Shown here piece after piece: positions 19,943 through 31,000 of a DNA stretch of 64,000 nucleotides. The DNA comes from Komarekiella delphini-convector SJRDD-AB1 (lineage in GTDB: Bacteria; Cyanobacteriota; Cyanobacteriia; Cyanobacteriales; Nostocaceae), in the NCBI RefSeq assembly GCF_014831675.1, contig NZ_VJXY01000032.1, positions 3,301 through 67,300 on the forward strand, read 5' to 3'. The position numbers and the translations under genes are program-made. Every line of letters starts with the position of its first letter. Positions within the stretch are counted from its first letter, which is position 1. The notes under the pieces were generated by a model. It saw only the letters and a program-made list of their open reading frames with translations, was not told where the DNA came from and made no database searches.

Positions 19943-20524
19943 GTGATTGATCCCCTGTTTTGGTTGGGACTGTCTATCCTCTTAGTCGCTACCAGTTTGA
20001 CTGCGGTTTTGGTAGCGGCGATACCAGCTTTGCAGGAGCTAGCACGCGCTGCTCGCAGTGCAGAAAAACTATTTGATACCCTCTCACGAGAATTACCACC
20101 TACTCTAGACGCTATCCGCATGACTGGCTTAGAAATCACTGACTTGACCGATGATGTCAGTGAAGGTGTCAAAAGCGCCGGTCAAGTCGTTAAACAAGTT
20201 GATCAAAGCCTCGATAGTGCAAAAAAACAAGCTCAAAATCTACAAGTAGGCACACGTAGCGTTTTTGTTGGCGTCAAAGCCGCTTGGAAAAATTTCACGC
20301 GCCAAAAACCTGCGAGGCGAACAGTAGAACGTCTGTCAATTAATGAGACACCGCTAACGTTGCGCGAACGAGAAGCGCTCAGACAAGAAAATCGCCGGAC
20401 AAAAACAGAAGTTTACCGCACTGAGGACGGTTACAATGACCCTGCTAGCTGGGAAGCTAGTTTTGAGGACGAAGATTTACTTTCCAAGCCCACAGCCTCC
20501 GATGATTGGTATAACCAAGACTAG
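19943..20524 (+). CDS. DUF948-type membrane protein
   Basis: 193 aa, starting at GTG. One N-terminal helix (about residues 5-28) is followed by a long predicted coiled coil (about 30-95) with the DUF948 pattern of spaced D..T..(I/L) units (ITDLTDDVSEGVKSAGQVVKQVD). A charged tail follows (about 105-193) rich in Arg and Glu and ending in acidic residues. DUF948 and YtxH genes often sit together in bacteria, as here. Function unknown; probably a membrane-anchored structural or stress protein. Confidence 0.8.
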   Translation: MIDPLFWLGLSILLVATSLTAVLVAAIPALQELARAARSAEKLFDTLSRELPPTLDAIRMTGLEITDLTDDVSEGVKSAGQVVKQVDQSLDSAKKQAQNLQVGTRSVFVGVKAAWKNFTRQKPARRTVERLSINETPLTLREREALRQENRRTKTEVYRTEDGYNDPASWEASFEDEDLLSKPTASDDWYNQD

Positions 20525-20833
20525 AAAGCATCAAGGGTACTGGCGACTGGCGACTGGCGAAAACTGTTTCCTAATTCTTAATCCTTAGTCCCAGCTTGTA
20601 GGTAGGTTATTGCAATGCCCACTCTACTTCTGCACCCCCAGTTCTTAATCCCCATCGCCCCTTATCTCCAGAGGGCCCCCACCTTGCCCAATCCCCAATC
20701 CCTAATCCCCATCCTTTTGCTTTGATCCCTTAGATTAGAGTAAAGTAAACAAGTGTAAAGAAGTATCACTTTTCCAGTACTCTTTTAAAACAACTTGTTC
20801 ACTTCTACTGTTGATATTTGTATAAAAACGTCC

Positions 20834-21643
20834 ATGCAGTCTTGTTTTTGGCGACGAATCCTGGTATCTATTGCGGTATTTTTCCTGGCTGGGTCAATTT
20901 GGGCTATGCATTCTCCCCCAGCTCTGGCGTATGACAATCCTGAATTACTACCTGACACCTTTACTCCAGTTGTAGACTTAGCTAAAACTCTTCCTGAATT
21001 GCAAGAAGAAAAGCTTGTCACAGATTTAGAGCAATTTGAAGCTGATACTGGCTGGAAATTACGAGTATTGACTCAGTATGACCGTACTCCAGGTCGGGCA
21101 GTCATCAAATATTGGGGTTTAGATGACAAAAGTATTTTATTAGTTGCCGATTCTCGCGGCGGTAACATCCTCAGCTTTAGTGTTGGCGATGCTGTTTATG
21201 AACTTTTACCTCGGACTTTCTGGATAGAATTGCAAACACGCTTTGGTAATTTGTACTTTGTACGAGAACAAGGTGAAGACCAAGCAATTTTGCAAGCCTT
21301 AGAATCGGTTAAAGGTTGTTTGCTAAAGGGTGGTTGTAATGTTGTTCCTGGGCTACCACGGGAGCAGTGGATTCTCACCCTGATTACCTCAATTATTGGT
21401 GGGGTAATTTGTGGATTTGCAGCTCAACCTCACCGTGAAGGACAAGTTTTTGCTTGGCAATGGGCTTTAATTTTCTCTCCTTTATGGGGAATATTATTTA
21501 TTGCCTTCGGAATTGGGCCAGTGGTGACGCGTACGAGTGAATGGCTACCTCTAGTTCGCAATATCGCTGGTTTTCTGATTGGTGTTTTGGTTGCGTACCT
21601 ATCTCCTATTTTCAGTCGGCCTTCTTCTAGTACTGAGTCCTGA
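20834..21643 (+). CDS. TPM-domain protein, Psb32-like photosystem II repair candidate
   Basis: About 269 aa from the ATG at 20834; a longer TTG-initiated frame from 20795 would put 13 odd residues before the signal peptide. The signal peptide (WRRILVSIAVFFLAGSIWA...ALA) implies export to the lumen or periplasm. The TPM domain (about 40-170: DTGWKLRVLTQ, DDKSILLVADSRGGNILSF) matches Psb32/TLP18.3 proteins, which help repair photodamaged photosystem II. Unlike the simplest forms there are two or three C-terminal membrane helices (about 185-260). Assignment to Psb32 rests on the domain and signal peptide; a different TPM protein is possible. Confidence 0.75.
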   Translation: MQSCFWRRILVSIAVFFLAGSIWAMHSPPALAYDNPELLPDTFTPVVDLAKTLPELQEEKLVTDLEQFEADTGWKLRVLTQYDRTPGRAVIKYWGLDDKSILLVADSRGGNILSFSVGDAVYELLPRTFWIELQTRFGNLYFVREQGEDQAILQALESVKGCLLKGGCNVVPGLPREQWILTLITSIIGGVICGFAAQPHREGQVFAWQWALIFSPLWGILFIAFGIGPVVTRTSEWLPLVRNIAGFLIGVLVAYLSPIFSRPSSSTES

Positions 21644-21783
21644 CTTAACAAAGTTCAGTTCGGCGGGAGCTGCCGCTCTGACTTCTCCCTGAGTCCTGAG
21701 TAAAAATAAAATAAAAATACTCAGCACTCAGTGCTCTCTGAAGCTGATAAGCTGAAAGCTGATATCTGAGAAGCTCAACAACA

Positions 21784-22413
21784 ATGGAATGGCACGTAAC
21801 TGATGCTCAAAGTTTAGCAATCATTGATAGTGAAATTGGTGATCATGTCTTTTCACCCGCAGAGTATGAGATTGTCCGGCGTGTGGTGTATGCCACAGCC
21901 GACTTTGAGTATAAGTCTTTGATTCGCTTTTCTGAGCGTGCCTTGCAAGCTGGTGCAGCAGCCTTAGCGGCGCGTACCACGATTGTGGTAGATGTACCGA
22001 TGGTACAAGTAGGTATTGCATACGATATTCAAAATACCTTCGCCAATCCTGTGTATTGCAGCATGGAAGCTTTGACGCGTCCCCAAAAAGAAAAAACTCG
22101 TACAGCGTGGGGAATAGAAACCCTCGCTAAGCGTTATCCAGAGGGCATTTTTGTGGTAGGTCAAGCACAGACAGCACTGACAGCATTGGTTGATTTAATT
22201 GAAGCTGAGGAAATTAGACCCGCTTTGATAATTGCTACTCCAGTGGGATTTGTGAATGTGGATGCTGCTAAGACGTGCTTACAAGACTCTCTAGTACCTC
22301 ACATTACAATAGACAGTCGCAAAGGTAATGCAGTTGTAGCAGCTGCAATTCTTGATGGATTGGTAGACTTGGCTTGGCAAGCCTACGGACAAGATGGAAA
22401 TGGGAGGAATTGA
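21784..22413 (+). CDS. cobH: Precorrin-8X methylmutase
   Basis: 209 aa, the usual length. It moves the methyl group from C11 to C12 of precorrin-8X to give hydrogenobyrinate (or the cobalt form, CbiC) in corrin biosynthesis. Family motifs are visible: the opening HVTDAQSLAIIDSEIG, VVYATADFEY, VVDVPMVQVGI and the C-terminal ATPVGFVNVDAAK that lines the active site. No other cobalamin genes are adjacent. The short spacing before the ATG holds a tandem of ctgaaagctgata-type sequence and no clear Shine-Dalgarno. Confidence 0.93.
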   Translation: MEWHVTDAQSLAIIDSEIGDHVFSPAEYEIVRRVVYATADFEYKSLIRFSERALQAGAAALAARTTIVVDVPMVQVGIAYDIQNTFANPVYCSMEALTRPQKEKTRTAWGIETLAKRYPEGIFVVGQAQTALTALVDLIEAEEIRPALIIATPVGFVNVDAAKTCLQDSLVPHITIDSRKGNAVVAAAILDGLVDLAWQAYGQDGNGRN

Positions 22414-22440
22414 AAAAGCAAGTAAGCGAACAGTGAAGAA

Positions 22441-23208
22441 TTAATATCCATAATCTCCTTCGTTCCCCTGCTCCTCTGCCTCCCTGTCCCGCATTGGGGG
22501 TTCCTGCCGTAGACCTCTGCCCCTCTGCTCCTCTGAGCGGCGACGCCGACGCGGCCTTTCCTGCTGGTCTTCACGCAAGCGGCGACCGACTTCATTAAAG
22601 AAATCTCTTCGTAGATAAGGATAATCGCTGACCCAGAGGTTGCGATTGGGAAAGTATATATCGCTGAATTCTTCAATACTGCTCAAATCTGCGCGATTTG
22701 ACATTAATACCATTTCTGCAACTTGACCGCGAGCAATGGCTTTGTGGGCAGGACGCAGTGGTGCGGTAAACTCAATGCTAAATCCTGTGTCATCACCTAT
22801 CTCTAAGTTAATCTGTTTTTCTCGGTTTTCGACAATCACCAATTCGCCTTTGCTATTGACGGTTTCCTGTTTACCAATTAACTGGTCTGTAATCCACCAA
22901 TCCAGTACTCGCCCACGGAAAAAGCCGCTGTACTTGTAACGGCGACATTGTGAATTCCGCATACTTGCCTGAAATACTGGATACCACAGCCAAAAAAAAG
23001 CGCTAATTACCCCCAACACAAATACTATTGAACCAAACTCAAGCCCAAACAAGGCTTTCACAAGTAGAATCACAACTACAGCAACTACAGAAATTAATAG
23101 CCGTTGCAAAAAATTTGAAAACTTCCCCCAGTAGTACTTGTACTGTAAACCAGTGGCAATGAGGGGGACGAGTTGTTCAAATTTCTGGCGAGTCAGTGGA
23201 ACAAGCAT
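22441..23208 (-). CDS. Cyanobacterial membrane protein of unknown function
   Basis: 255 aa. Two close membrane helices lie at about 36-56 and 60-80 (LLISVVAVVVILLVKAL; GSIVFVLGVISAFFWLWYPVF). A soluble domain of about 120 aa follows, rich in beta strands (VIVENREKQINLEIG), then a low-complexity Arg/Glu tail (about 210-255). I know of homologues only as conserved cyanobacterial proteins. It starts 12 bp after the dapB stop on the same strand, so it is probably co-transcribed with dapB; no functional link to lysine synthesis is evident. Confidence 0.7.
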   Translation of the reverse strand: MLVPLTRQKFEQLVPLIATGLQYKYYWGKFSNFLQRLLISVVAVVVILLVKALFGLEFGSIVFVLGVISAFFWLWYPVFQASMRNSQCRRYKYSGFFRGRVLDWWITDQLIGKQETVNSKGELVIVENREKQINLEIGDDTGFSIEFTAPLRPAHKAIARGQVAEMVLMSNRADLSSIEEFSDIYFPNRNLWVSDYPYLRRDFFNEVGRRLREDQQERPRRRRRSEEQRGRGLRQEPPMRDREAEEQGNEGDYGY

Positions 23209-23220
23209 GAGTGCTAAGGT

Positions 23221-24057
23221 TTAGAGTATCTTTTCTAATCCATATACTAACGACTTTAGCGCCAAGACTTTGCGAATCGCCAATAGTACTCCTGGCATAT
23301 AGCAAGCGCGATCGCTCGTGTCATGTCGTAAAGTATAAATCTGACCTGCTGCGCCAAAAATCACTTCTTGATGGGCAACCAACCCCGGCAAGCGCACGCT
23401 GTGAATCCGAATGCCTTCGTCTGCCTGACTACCCCTGGCTCCTGGCAACTTCTCCGTTTCTTCCACAAGAGCCGGGTTAAAAGTTTTACCCAATTCTCCT
23501 AATAACTGTGCTGTTTGAATCGCCGTACCACTGGGAGCATCAGCTTTTTGATTATGATGCAGTTCAATAATTTCCACGTGGTCAAAATATTGGGAGGCTG
23601 CAATTGCTGCTTGTTGCAACAACACCATACCAATAGAGAAGTTAGGAATAATCAGGCATCCAGTACTAGCTTTATCGGCAAAGTCTGCCAAATCTTGAAT
23701 TTGTTCGGGACTTAACCCCGTAGTGCCAACTACCGGACGAATCCCGTAGGCGATCGCACTACGAATATTGTCATAAACTGCATCAGGATGGGTAAAGTCT
23801 ACAATTACCCCCGGAGGCGACTGTCTATCGCCAGCCACATACCCTAACATCGGTTCTAATTGATTGGTAATCGGCACTTCCAGCGGTTCGCTTAAACCAG
23901 CCAGTTCTCCAGCATCTTTATCTTGATGTTCCAGACTGTGGTCAATTGCACCCACTAGGTTCAAGTCAGGCGCTTGCGCCACCGCTTTAACCACCTCACG
24001 GCCCATCTTACCAGCAGCACCGTTGACAATAACTGGGATAGGAGCTTGATTCGTCAT
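23221..24057 (-). CDS. dapB: 4-hydroxy-tetrahydrodipicolinate reductase
   Basis: 278 aa. It reduces the dihydrodipicolinate precursor with NAD(P)H in the diaminopimelate/lysine pathway. The N-terminal Rossmann motif [12 protein letters not shown] lies at about 11-22, VDFTHPD near 96 and GTTGLS near 121. The DapB signature around the catalytic His/Lys is [17 protein letters not shown] (about 167-183). It starts with ATG and is followed by an unknown membrane protein gene 12 bp downstream. Confidence 0.97.
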   Translation of the reverse strand: MTNQAPIPVIVNGAAGKMGREVVKAVAQAPDLNLVGAIDHSLEHQDKDAGELAGLSEPLEVPITNQLEPMLGYVAGDRQSPPGVIVDFTHPDAVYDNIRSAIAYGIRPVVGTTGLSPEQIQDLADFADKASTGCLIIPNFSIGMVLLQQAAIAASQYFDHVEIIELHHNQKADAPSGTAIQTAQLLGELGKTFNPALVEETEKLPGARGSQADEGIRIHSVRLPGLVAHQEVIFGAAGQIYTLRHDTSDRACYMPGVLLAIRKVLALKSLVYGLEKIL

Positions 24058-24125
24058 AGGTCGAGAAATACTTTTTGAGTCAACAAGGGAATTGTAGAGA
24101 CTTTGGTGATCTAGTGGCTAGCTCC

Positions 24126-24812
24126 TCAAATTTCTGGTTCAATTCCGGCTGCTCTTAGTTGTGCAGCTAATCGTGCAGTTTTTTCCACTCCCCAAAGCAA
24201 GAGTTTGCCATTTTCATCCCACCACCTAAGCCAGTAACCTATTCTATTTTCCCTGTTTCCTTGCCACACTCCTAAAAATAACCCCATTTCGGCAATCCAA
24301 TAAAGATGATTATTATCACAACTCCTGAGTTGATATTGCCCGGAACCATCCAACTGATAAACCTCTAAATCTCCTATTTTTGGCTCGAAAATTACATAAT
24401 TGGGAACCTGGAGAACTTGTTCATAAAAAAACCACTTACCAGGAGGATAGGTAGGTTTGCTGGAATACTCGCCCCCTTCTGTATCAAAGAGAAATTCCAT
24501 CACGATAGTAGGAATTTCACCTTGTAGTTGAGGAGTATAACTGCGTATCACTTCTTCGCTAGGAACTGTAATTACTGGTATATAAGCCCAATCTGGAGCT
24601 TTAATAATAAACTTTCGATTTAATGTTGCACATATACCATAGTTAGTGGTGGTTAACGCATTTGTTGGTAGCTTTCCAGCAATTTCTAAGCTTTCAGTTA
24701 ACGCAGCAGCCAATGATGGCTGATTGATATTGTCCACTGGCTGATCATCCAATACAAAGTCATCTGGTAGCTTTTCCCAGGTTATTTCGTAATGTGGTGT
24801 AATGGCTAACAT
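24126..24812 (-). CDS. Uma2-family (DUF820) protein
   Basis: 228 aa. The family core is visible as IPTIVMEFLFDTEG (about 97-110) followed by KWFFYEQVLQVPNYVIFEP, the spacing of the PD-(D/E)XK-like motif. The N-terminal 45 residues are a divergent extension. It lies 12 bp from the end of the broken Uma2 gene upstream on the same strand, so the two were probably one transcription unit. Confidence 0.8.
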   Translation of the reverse strand: MLAITPHYEITWEKLPDDFVLDDQPVDNINQPSLAAALTESLEIAGKLPTNALTTTNYGICATLNRKFIIKAPDWAYIPVITVPSEEVIRSYTPQLQGEIPTIVMEFLFDTEGGEYSSKPTYPPGKWFFYEQVLQVPNYVIFEPKIGDLEVYQLDGSGQYQLRSCDNNHLYWIAEMGLFLGVWQGNRENRIGYWLRWWDENGKLLLWGVEKTARLAAQLRAAGIEPEI

Positions 24813-24823
24813 AGTTTGCTTTA

Positions 24824-25393
24824 CTAGTTGAGTTTTTCATGCTTGGTGGTAAACTGCTCAAACACTGGCGACCACACATCATCAACCACTAATTCCCAGC
24901 CAGGGAGTAAGTCTGGGAGAGTCAGCACGTCACTGTTCTGCAATGTCACTTTTTCACCAGGACGGTAGACCTCTATAATTCTAGTTCTGGGGTCAATCAA
25001 AATTCCGATTTTAGTACGCAGGCTGATAAACTCCTGAATCTTCTGGCAGAGTTTATCGAGAGAATCAGTCTTAGATTTAACTTCGACCACTAAGTCAGGA
25101 ACTAATTCTGCATAGTCTTCGGTGCAACGTTTAAGCCTATCTGCCTGAACAAATTATACATCAGGAGCGCGTAAGTTTGTGTTAGGCAGTCTAAAGCCAG
25201 CGCTGGAACCAGCTACATGTCCAAGTTTGCGCGGTCTAACCCAGTTACCCAAAAGTCGGGCAAACTCAGTTCCTACTTCTTCAGACTCATAACCTGATGG
25301 ACTCATGACAACTATGTTTCCGTCAACCAATTCCATGCGATAGTCAGGATAAGCTGCCTGCATTTTCTCCAGGTCTTTGACACTTAGGGACAT
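24824..25393 (-). pseudogene. Uma2-family gene interrupted by one in-frame stop codon
   Basis: Two fragments (25154-25393 and 24824-25090) belong to one frame. Reading through from LRAPDV the next codon is TAA (25154-25156), then FVQADRLKRCTEDYAELVPDLVVEVKSKTDSLDKL continues in the same frame to the normal C-terminus. The family usually has 'DVSF' here, so a single TCA to TAA change explains the stop. Everything else looks intact: 190 codons, MELVDGNIVVMSPSG start region, VVEVKS.TDSL motif and GILIDP. It is either a recent pseudogene, a sequencing error, or a split gene whose second half restarts at a GTG (25090). Confidence 0.85.
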
Positions 25394-25536
25394 AAGACCT
25401 CCTGAAACATCTAAATCTATATTGGCATTTCTAGTAAAAGTCTAAAAGCCAAGGTAAGCTGTAGGCTACCCTGAGCAAAGGTATCTAAATTTATAACCTA
25501 GTAGCGTGACACACCTAAATTGTTGCAAAAAAATTG

Positions 25537-25607
25537 TAGGTTGGGTTTCCTGAAGTCAACCCAATATCGATAAGGGTGTTGGGTTGAGAGACGCGAAACC
25601 CAACCTA
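25537..25607. repeat. Inverted repeat TAGGTTGGGTTT ... AAACCCAACCTA
   Basis: Perfect 12-bp arms at 25537-25548 and 25596-25607 enclose about 47 nt that themselves contain gtcaacccaat and gttgggttg, a nested stem. The arrangement is that of a dispersed palindromic element. It lies downstream of the multicopper oxidase gene, where a leftward transcript could fold it. Confidence 0.85.
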
Positions 25608-25684
25608 TGTCTAATGTACAACTTTAGACTTGCGACGCTAGTAATTCGCGCAAGCAAACTACTAGTGTTATGGACGAAACAATT

Positions 25685-27178
25685 TTAAAGCGGTGGAGCT
25701 GGAAGCGGCTTCGCGGGGGCTGACAGCGGGTCTATGCCACCTGACCCTACTTTAAACTGACTCATCATGTCGTGGTCTTCGTGAACCATATTGTGGCAGT
25801 GGTACATATACTTTCCTATATTGGGTCTAAACTTGCCAATCACCCTTACTGTTTCGTTTTCACCAACGTAAAAGACATCTTTCAAACCACGCTCATAGGG
25901 CAAAGGCGGTTGACCATTACGGTCGAGGATTTGAGCATCAATGAGGTGAAGATGAACCGGATGAAACCACAAACCTGAGTTGTTGTGCAGTCTCCAAATT
26001 TCCACTTCTTCGAGTTGGGGATTAGCATCAACTCGGTTTCGGTTCCATCCATTACCGTTGATCACCCACAATCGATTATTCTGCTGGAATGTGAAGTCGC
26101 GCGATCGCACAGCTGAAGATTCTGGTAAGAATTGAATATTGCGTAGTGTGCTAGGAATAGAGCTATCATCGCTCTCTTGACGCACCACATCAAAGCGCAT
26201 GATCTTATCTGTATTGCCAAAATTATCGTTATTAGCAGGCCCAAGATTTTGCAGTACTATCTGAGTCCCTAGAGAATACTTAGAAAAATCAATGAGCAAC
26301 TCATAGCGCTCTGCCATCCCGATACGCATATCTTTAGTACTCACTGGTGCAGACAGCAACCCAGCATCAGTACCAATCACAGTCAAATTATCGCCCGTAC
26401 TTAGAGCAAGTTTGTAAGAGCGGGAAACTGATGCATTTAAAATGCGGAAGCGATACTTGCGGTTTGCTACCTCCATGCGAGGCCAAGGAACGCCATTGAC
26501 TGTAATCACATCGCCCATCAGACCGTGTTGAGCTTGATCATCAAAAACTTGTGAACCATCAGACGCGAATTTCTTATCGTGAATAATTAACGGGATATCA
26601 TAATTATCTTTGGGAAGTGGCAGACTAAGCTCATTTTCATCTTGGACAATATACATCCCAGCCATCCCCATGTACACGTTTAGAGAAGTCTTACCGAGCG
26701 CGTGGTCGTGGTACCACAAAGTAGCGGCGGTGTTGTTGGGATATATGTAGTCTTTGTAGTACCTGTGAGGAATTAAATCTTCAGCGTAGCCATCGTACTG
26801 GGGTTGCGATGCCATTCCATGCAGGTGAACCGACATGGGTTTACCAATATTATTTATATACCGTACAATTGATTGCCGATTTCTACGTTGTTTAATTGTG
26901 GGGCCCGGAAATATACCGTTGTAGCCCCAAATCTCGGTATTTAGACCTGGCAGAATTTCGACAGTAGCCCTTTGCATCGTCAGCCTGTAATAATCCGTTG
27001 TTGCATCGCTACGTACAGGACTCAACACTGGCGGCTTACGGAAGAAAAGTGTAAACGGCTCGACTCTCTCATCGGTTCTCTGAGCATATCCGCGATGCTG
27101 AAGTACTACTGGTAGCAAAACACACCCACCTGCAAACGCTGCTAATTTCAGCGCTTCACGTCTGCTAATTCTCTTCAT
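25685..27178 (-). CDS. Tat-exported multicopper oxidase
   Basis: 497 aa. An N-terminal twin-Arg signal (KRISRREALKLAAFAGG) points to export folded with its copper. The copper ligand motifs are all present: HLHG (H118, H120), WYHDH (H157, H159), HPVHLHL (about 410) and HCHNMVHEDHDMM near the C-terminus, the last with the Cys-His T1 site and a Met axial ligand. Three cupredoxin domains are expected at this length. It resembles bilirubin oxidase/CotA-like laccases; substrate (metal, phenol or bilin) cannot be decided. Neighbours give no operon context. Confidence 0.93.
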   Translation of the reverse strand: MKRISRREALKLAAFAGGCVLLPVVLQHRGYAQRTDERVEPFTLFFRKPPVLSPVRSDATTDYYRLTMQRATVEILPGLNTEIWGYNGIFPGPTIKQRRNRQSIVRYINNIGKPMSVHLHGMASQPQYDGYAEDLIPHRYYKDYIYPNNTAATLWYHDHALGKTSLNVYMGMAGMYIVQDENELSLPLPKDNYDIPLIIHDKKFASDGSQVFDDQAQHGLMGDVITVNGVPWPRMEVANRKYRFRILNASVSRSYKLALSTGDNLTVIGTDAGLLSAPVSTKDMRIGMAERYELLIDFSKYSLGTQIVLQNLGPANNDNFGNTDKIMRFDVVRQESDDSSIPSTLRNIQFLPESSAVRSRDFTFQQNNRLWVINGNGWNRNRVDANPQLEEVEIWRLHNNSGLWFHPVHLHLIDAQILDRNGQPPLPYERGLKDVFYVGENETVRVIGKFRPNIGKYMYHCHNMVHEDHDMMSQFKVGSGGIDPLSAPAKPLPAPPL

Positions 27179-28072
27179 AGTATTATTCTCTATCTAAAAA
27201 ATTATGTAAATCTGGCTTGTTTAATAGTAGGCAAAAAATTATTCCTGCACATTATGTCAGCTAAAAAAACTATTCCAGCAAAGGTTTTAGCTATTTTTCT
27301 TCTTGTGACAGCTTTGCTATATCTACCTAAATAAATTATTTCAAAAAATATATAACGGAACGCTAAACTTTGTTTAAGTAATAGTTATAAATGTTAATTA
27401 CTGACATTAAAATTAAGTACAAAAAATTTTATTAATAGTTATATTTTTATCTTGATTTTTATTTGCTTATTATAGTCATTGTAACACTATGCGCTTAAAA
27501 GCTTTGGTAAATATGTAAATGTTATTTACCTCGTATAAGCGTAATTATTAACCTCTTAAGTATGAGGTATTTACTTATACCCTTAAAGCAAGTTTACGTT
27601 TTATTACCAAGCCGCAACTGATGAAAATTGCTGTAAAAATGCCTAGTGATTCTAATAGATGACCCGACTTATGTTTGTATGAGATGAAGGGAATAGAAAA
27701 TGGGAATGGGAGAAAAGAAGAAAAGGAAGAATTGCTTTATCTTTTCCTAATAGTTAATATCTGATGCTCAATTTTTAATCTAAAATCTAAAATATAAAAT
27801 TATACCAATTAAAAAAAAGAATGTGACAGATAGACCATGTAGAGAGGTTGCATTACAACGTTTCTAGCAAAGGATTTTTTGCAATCATTAATTGAATCGG
27901 TATAAAGAAGACTGAGAAAGGGTTTTAGTCCACAAAGCGTGGAGTTGGGCTATGAAGCCCAGAATTTGAATCGTAGGCAGACTATGGGTTTGACGACAAT
28001 TTGACAGTAGCAAAAATGTGGGAATGACAAAGCTGGAAAGCACGGAGCTTTCAACTCGCTTTTCGGTAATAA
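27179..28072. other. 894-bp AT-rich intergenic region with one 96-bp mobile element
   Basis: There is no credible ORF on either strand. The part next to the oxidase gene is very AT-rich and should hold its promoter. About 27777-27800 carries (a)aatctaaaat tandem units. The 96-bp element is at 27805-27900. About 27930-28060 has paired 'aaagcgtggag' / 'aaagcacggagctttc' hairpin sequence near the end of the kinase gene. Confidence 0.55.
27805..27900 (-). mobile_element. 96-bp MITE-like element, copy A
   Basis: The element is bounded by TA on both sides (27803-27804 and 27901-27902). It begins CCAATTAAAAAAAAG and ends ATTAATTGAATCGG, so the ends are imperfect inverted repeats (CCAATT / AATCGG). 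The centre is the GTAGAGA(C/G)GTTGCA palindrome. An element of the same length, about 88% identical by eye, lies in the opposite orientation at 48497-48592. A TA target site suggests mobilisation by an IS630/Tc1-type transposase, none of which is in the window. Confidence 0.8.
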
Positions 28073-31000
28073 TTATGAATTATTTTGACTCTTTCCCATC
28101 AACGTTGCAATGATTTTGATCAGCGCTTCTGGTTCAATTGGCTTTGCTACATGCTGTTGAAATCCCGCTGCCAATGCTTGCTGCTGATTAAAATCTCCGG
28201 CGTAGGCAGTCAGGGCGATCGCGGGAATTTGCCCACCTTGTTCTGGCGGTAATGCTCTAATTTGTTGCATTAGCATATAGCCATCCATATTGGGCATTCC
28301 AATATCACTGAGCAATACATCGGGCTGATATTGTATTAATGTTGCAAATCCTTCGTCTGCGGTCGTGGCAGTTATTACCCTCGCTCCCGCCTGCTCCAGG
28401 ACAAACGCCACAAACTCGCGGGAATCCATTTCATCATCAATGACTAAAACTTGAATTTCATTCAAATCAAGCGATGGCTCAGAAGCAGAATGATCGAGGT
28501 TAATGGCGGTAGGGACGGGAATCAACGGCAGTTTTACGGTAAAGGTTGCTCCTAACCCTTCACCAGGACTGTCTGCCTGAACTGTGCCACCGTGCAGTTC
28601 AACCAAATGACGGACGATCGCTAGACCTAATCCTAATCCCCCAAACTTGCGCGTCGTCGTGCCATCCTGCTGCCGGAAATAGTCAAACACAAATGGTAGA
28701 AAGTCAGGATGAATACCCTTGCCGGTGTCGCTAACGGTAATCTGAGCCTGGTTGCCCACCTGCTCTAAGCGTACCGCCACTCGCCCACCAGCGGCAGTAA
28801 ATTTGACCGCGTTGGAAAGCAGATTCCAGAACACTTGCTGTAAACGAGTTGCATCGCCGGAAACCTGGCCAATTTCCGGGTCAAGGGTTGCTTCTACTGT
28901 AATGGACTTGGCTTCTGCTGCCAGATGCACCGTTTCGATCGCGGCTTTAATCGTCGCGGCTGGATTGACTGGACTTACATTTAGGCTAAGTTTACCTTGT
29001 AGAATGCGGGAAACATTTAGCAAATCTTCAATCAGTTCGGATTGTAATTTAGCGTTCCGTTCAATGGTGGCAAGCCCTTGAGCGGTCTTGGTTTTGTCCA
29101 GCTTGCCGTTTTGGAGAAGTTTTGACCAACCTAGAATCGGGTTCAGGGGCGATCGCAACTCATGTGAAAGTACTGCTAAAAACTCATCCTTGATGCGATT
29201 TGCCTGTCTTAACTGCTTTGCTTGCTGCTGGAGTGAAGCCGTCAGGTTTGCCCGTTCCAGAGCGATCGCGATCTGATCGCAAGTAGATTGCAACAGTTCA
29301 ATTTCTGCTGGCGTGAAATCTGTCCGGGTGCGGCTGGCAAATGAGAGTGTGCCCAGTAACCGCCCTTGAGCAATCAGCGGTTGACCTGCATAAGCTGTAA
29401 TGCCCATTGCACAAACGGCTTGAGCATTGGGATGGGGAGAGAGTTGGGCTTGACTGAGGACAATTTGCTGCCGCGATTGTGCTACTAATCCACAGAGATA
29501 TTCACCAAAGTTGATCCACTTGATCGCCTGTGCTGCTTCCTCAGAAAGACCCTCATGGTTAACCAGATGTAGCATCTGCTGGCTGTCTTTTTCTTCCACC
29601 ATAAAGTTGTAATAACAGTGCAACTCTAGTTGAGCGGAGAGCTTGCTGAATAGATTGTGCATCAGCGCGAGAGGCTGGTCTGTCGAAAGGAGATCGCGGG
29701 TGGCTTCATAAAGCAATTGCAGCCGCTCACCTGCCTGCCGTTGTGCGGTCTTGTCCTGTAAAATTTTGACAAATCCCTGCGGATGATCGGCTTCATCGAG
29801 CAGGGGCATCATCAACCCACTCGCCCAAAAGCGGCTCCCATCCTTACGGACATGCCAGCGTTCGTTTTCTGCCCGTCCTTGCGTCAGAGCAGTTTGCATT
29901 TCCCAATCGGGTCGTCCCTGTTCGTTATCTTCCGGTGTGAAGATCATTCGACCGGGGCAGCCGATCGCTTCGGCTTCTGTGTAGCCCAGAAGTCTCTCTG
30001 CGCCAGAATTCCAACTCGCAATGATGCCGTTAAAATCGAGGGTAAAGATCGCGTAATCTTTTGCACTCTCAAAAATCAGACGGAGCCGGGATTCATTCTG
30101 GGACAGGGCAAAGTTCGAGCGATCGCGCTCAAACACGATGCTAGCAACTTTGGTGCCAAACTCAGCCAGTTGGTATTCCCAATCGGTCGGCAGCCGAGCC
30201 TCGTTGAAGCACAGCATCAGCGATCCCAAGGGCAGATTATCGATGCCCAGCACGGGCGCAGAATAACATGCCCGAATGCCCTGAGCCACGCATAATTCTC
30301 GCCATTCTGGCGACCAGCGATCATCATTGGCAATGTCAGCGCAGGTCATGGGCTGACCGCGATACACTGCCTCGCCGCAGGTGCCGATGCACAGGTCATT
30401 AATCGGGGCATCTTTAAGCCCTTGACCAAAGGACGGCGGAAAGTCTGGGGTAATGGATCTCTTAAACCTCTGCCGTTGAGCATCAGTGAGCAAGAAGCAG
30501 GCGCGTGTGCCCGGATTTAGCCTGGACACTGAGTCACACAAAGCTGAGAGACATTCGTCCAAAGGTTGCCCCGATGCAGTCAACTCTAGCACTCGCTTCT
30601 GCTCGACCATTAGGAGTTCTGCCTGCTTGCGATGGGTGATGTCTTGCTGCACGGTCACAAAATAGGTGTTGCCCTCAATGTTCAAGGTAGAAACATAGGC
30701 TGCGGTGAGGAAGGAAGTGCCGTCTTTCTTGCGATTCCGCACTTCCCCAGACCAAACTTGCTCCTGTTGTAATGTGGTAATTACCTCGTTGACAAACTGT
30801 CGATTCTCATCTGGAGGCAAGTCATTCAGCACTACTGCCGGTTGACCCAGAAGTTCGCCCCGTTCATAGCCGAACATAGTATCGAATGCCGCATTGGTGA
30901 ACTGAATGATGCCTGTCGCATCCATCCTAACTACGCTTTCAGTCATGCTTTCCAGCACCCGTGCTTGAATTCGCAGCGCTTCATCTGTCCGCTGACGCTC

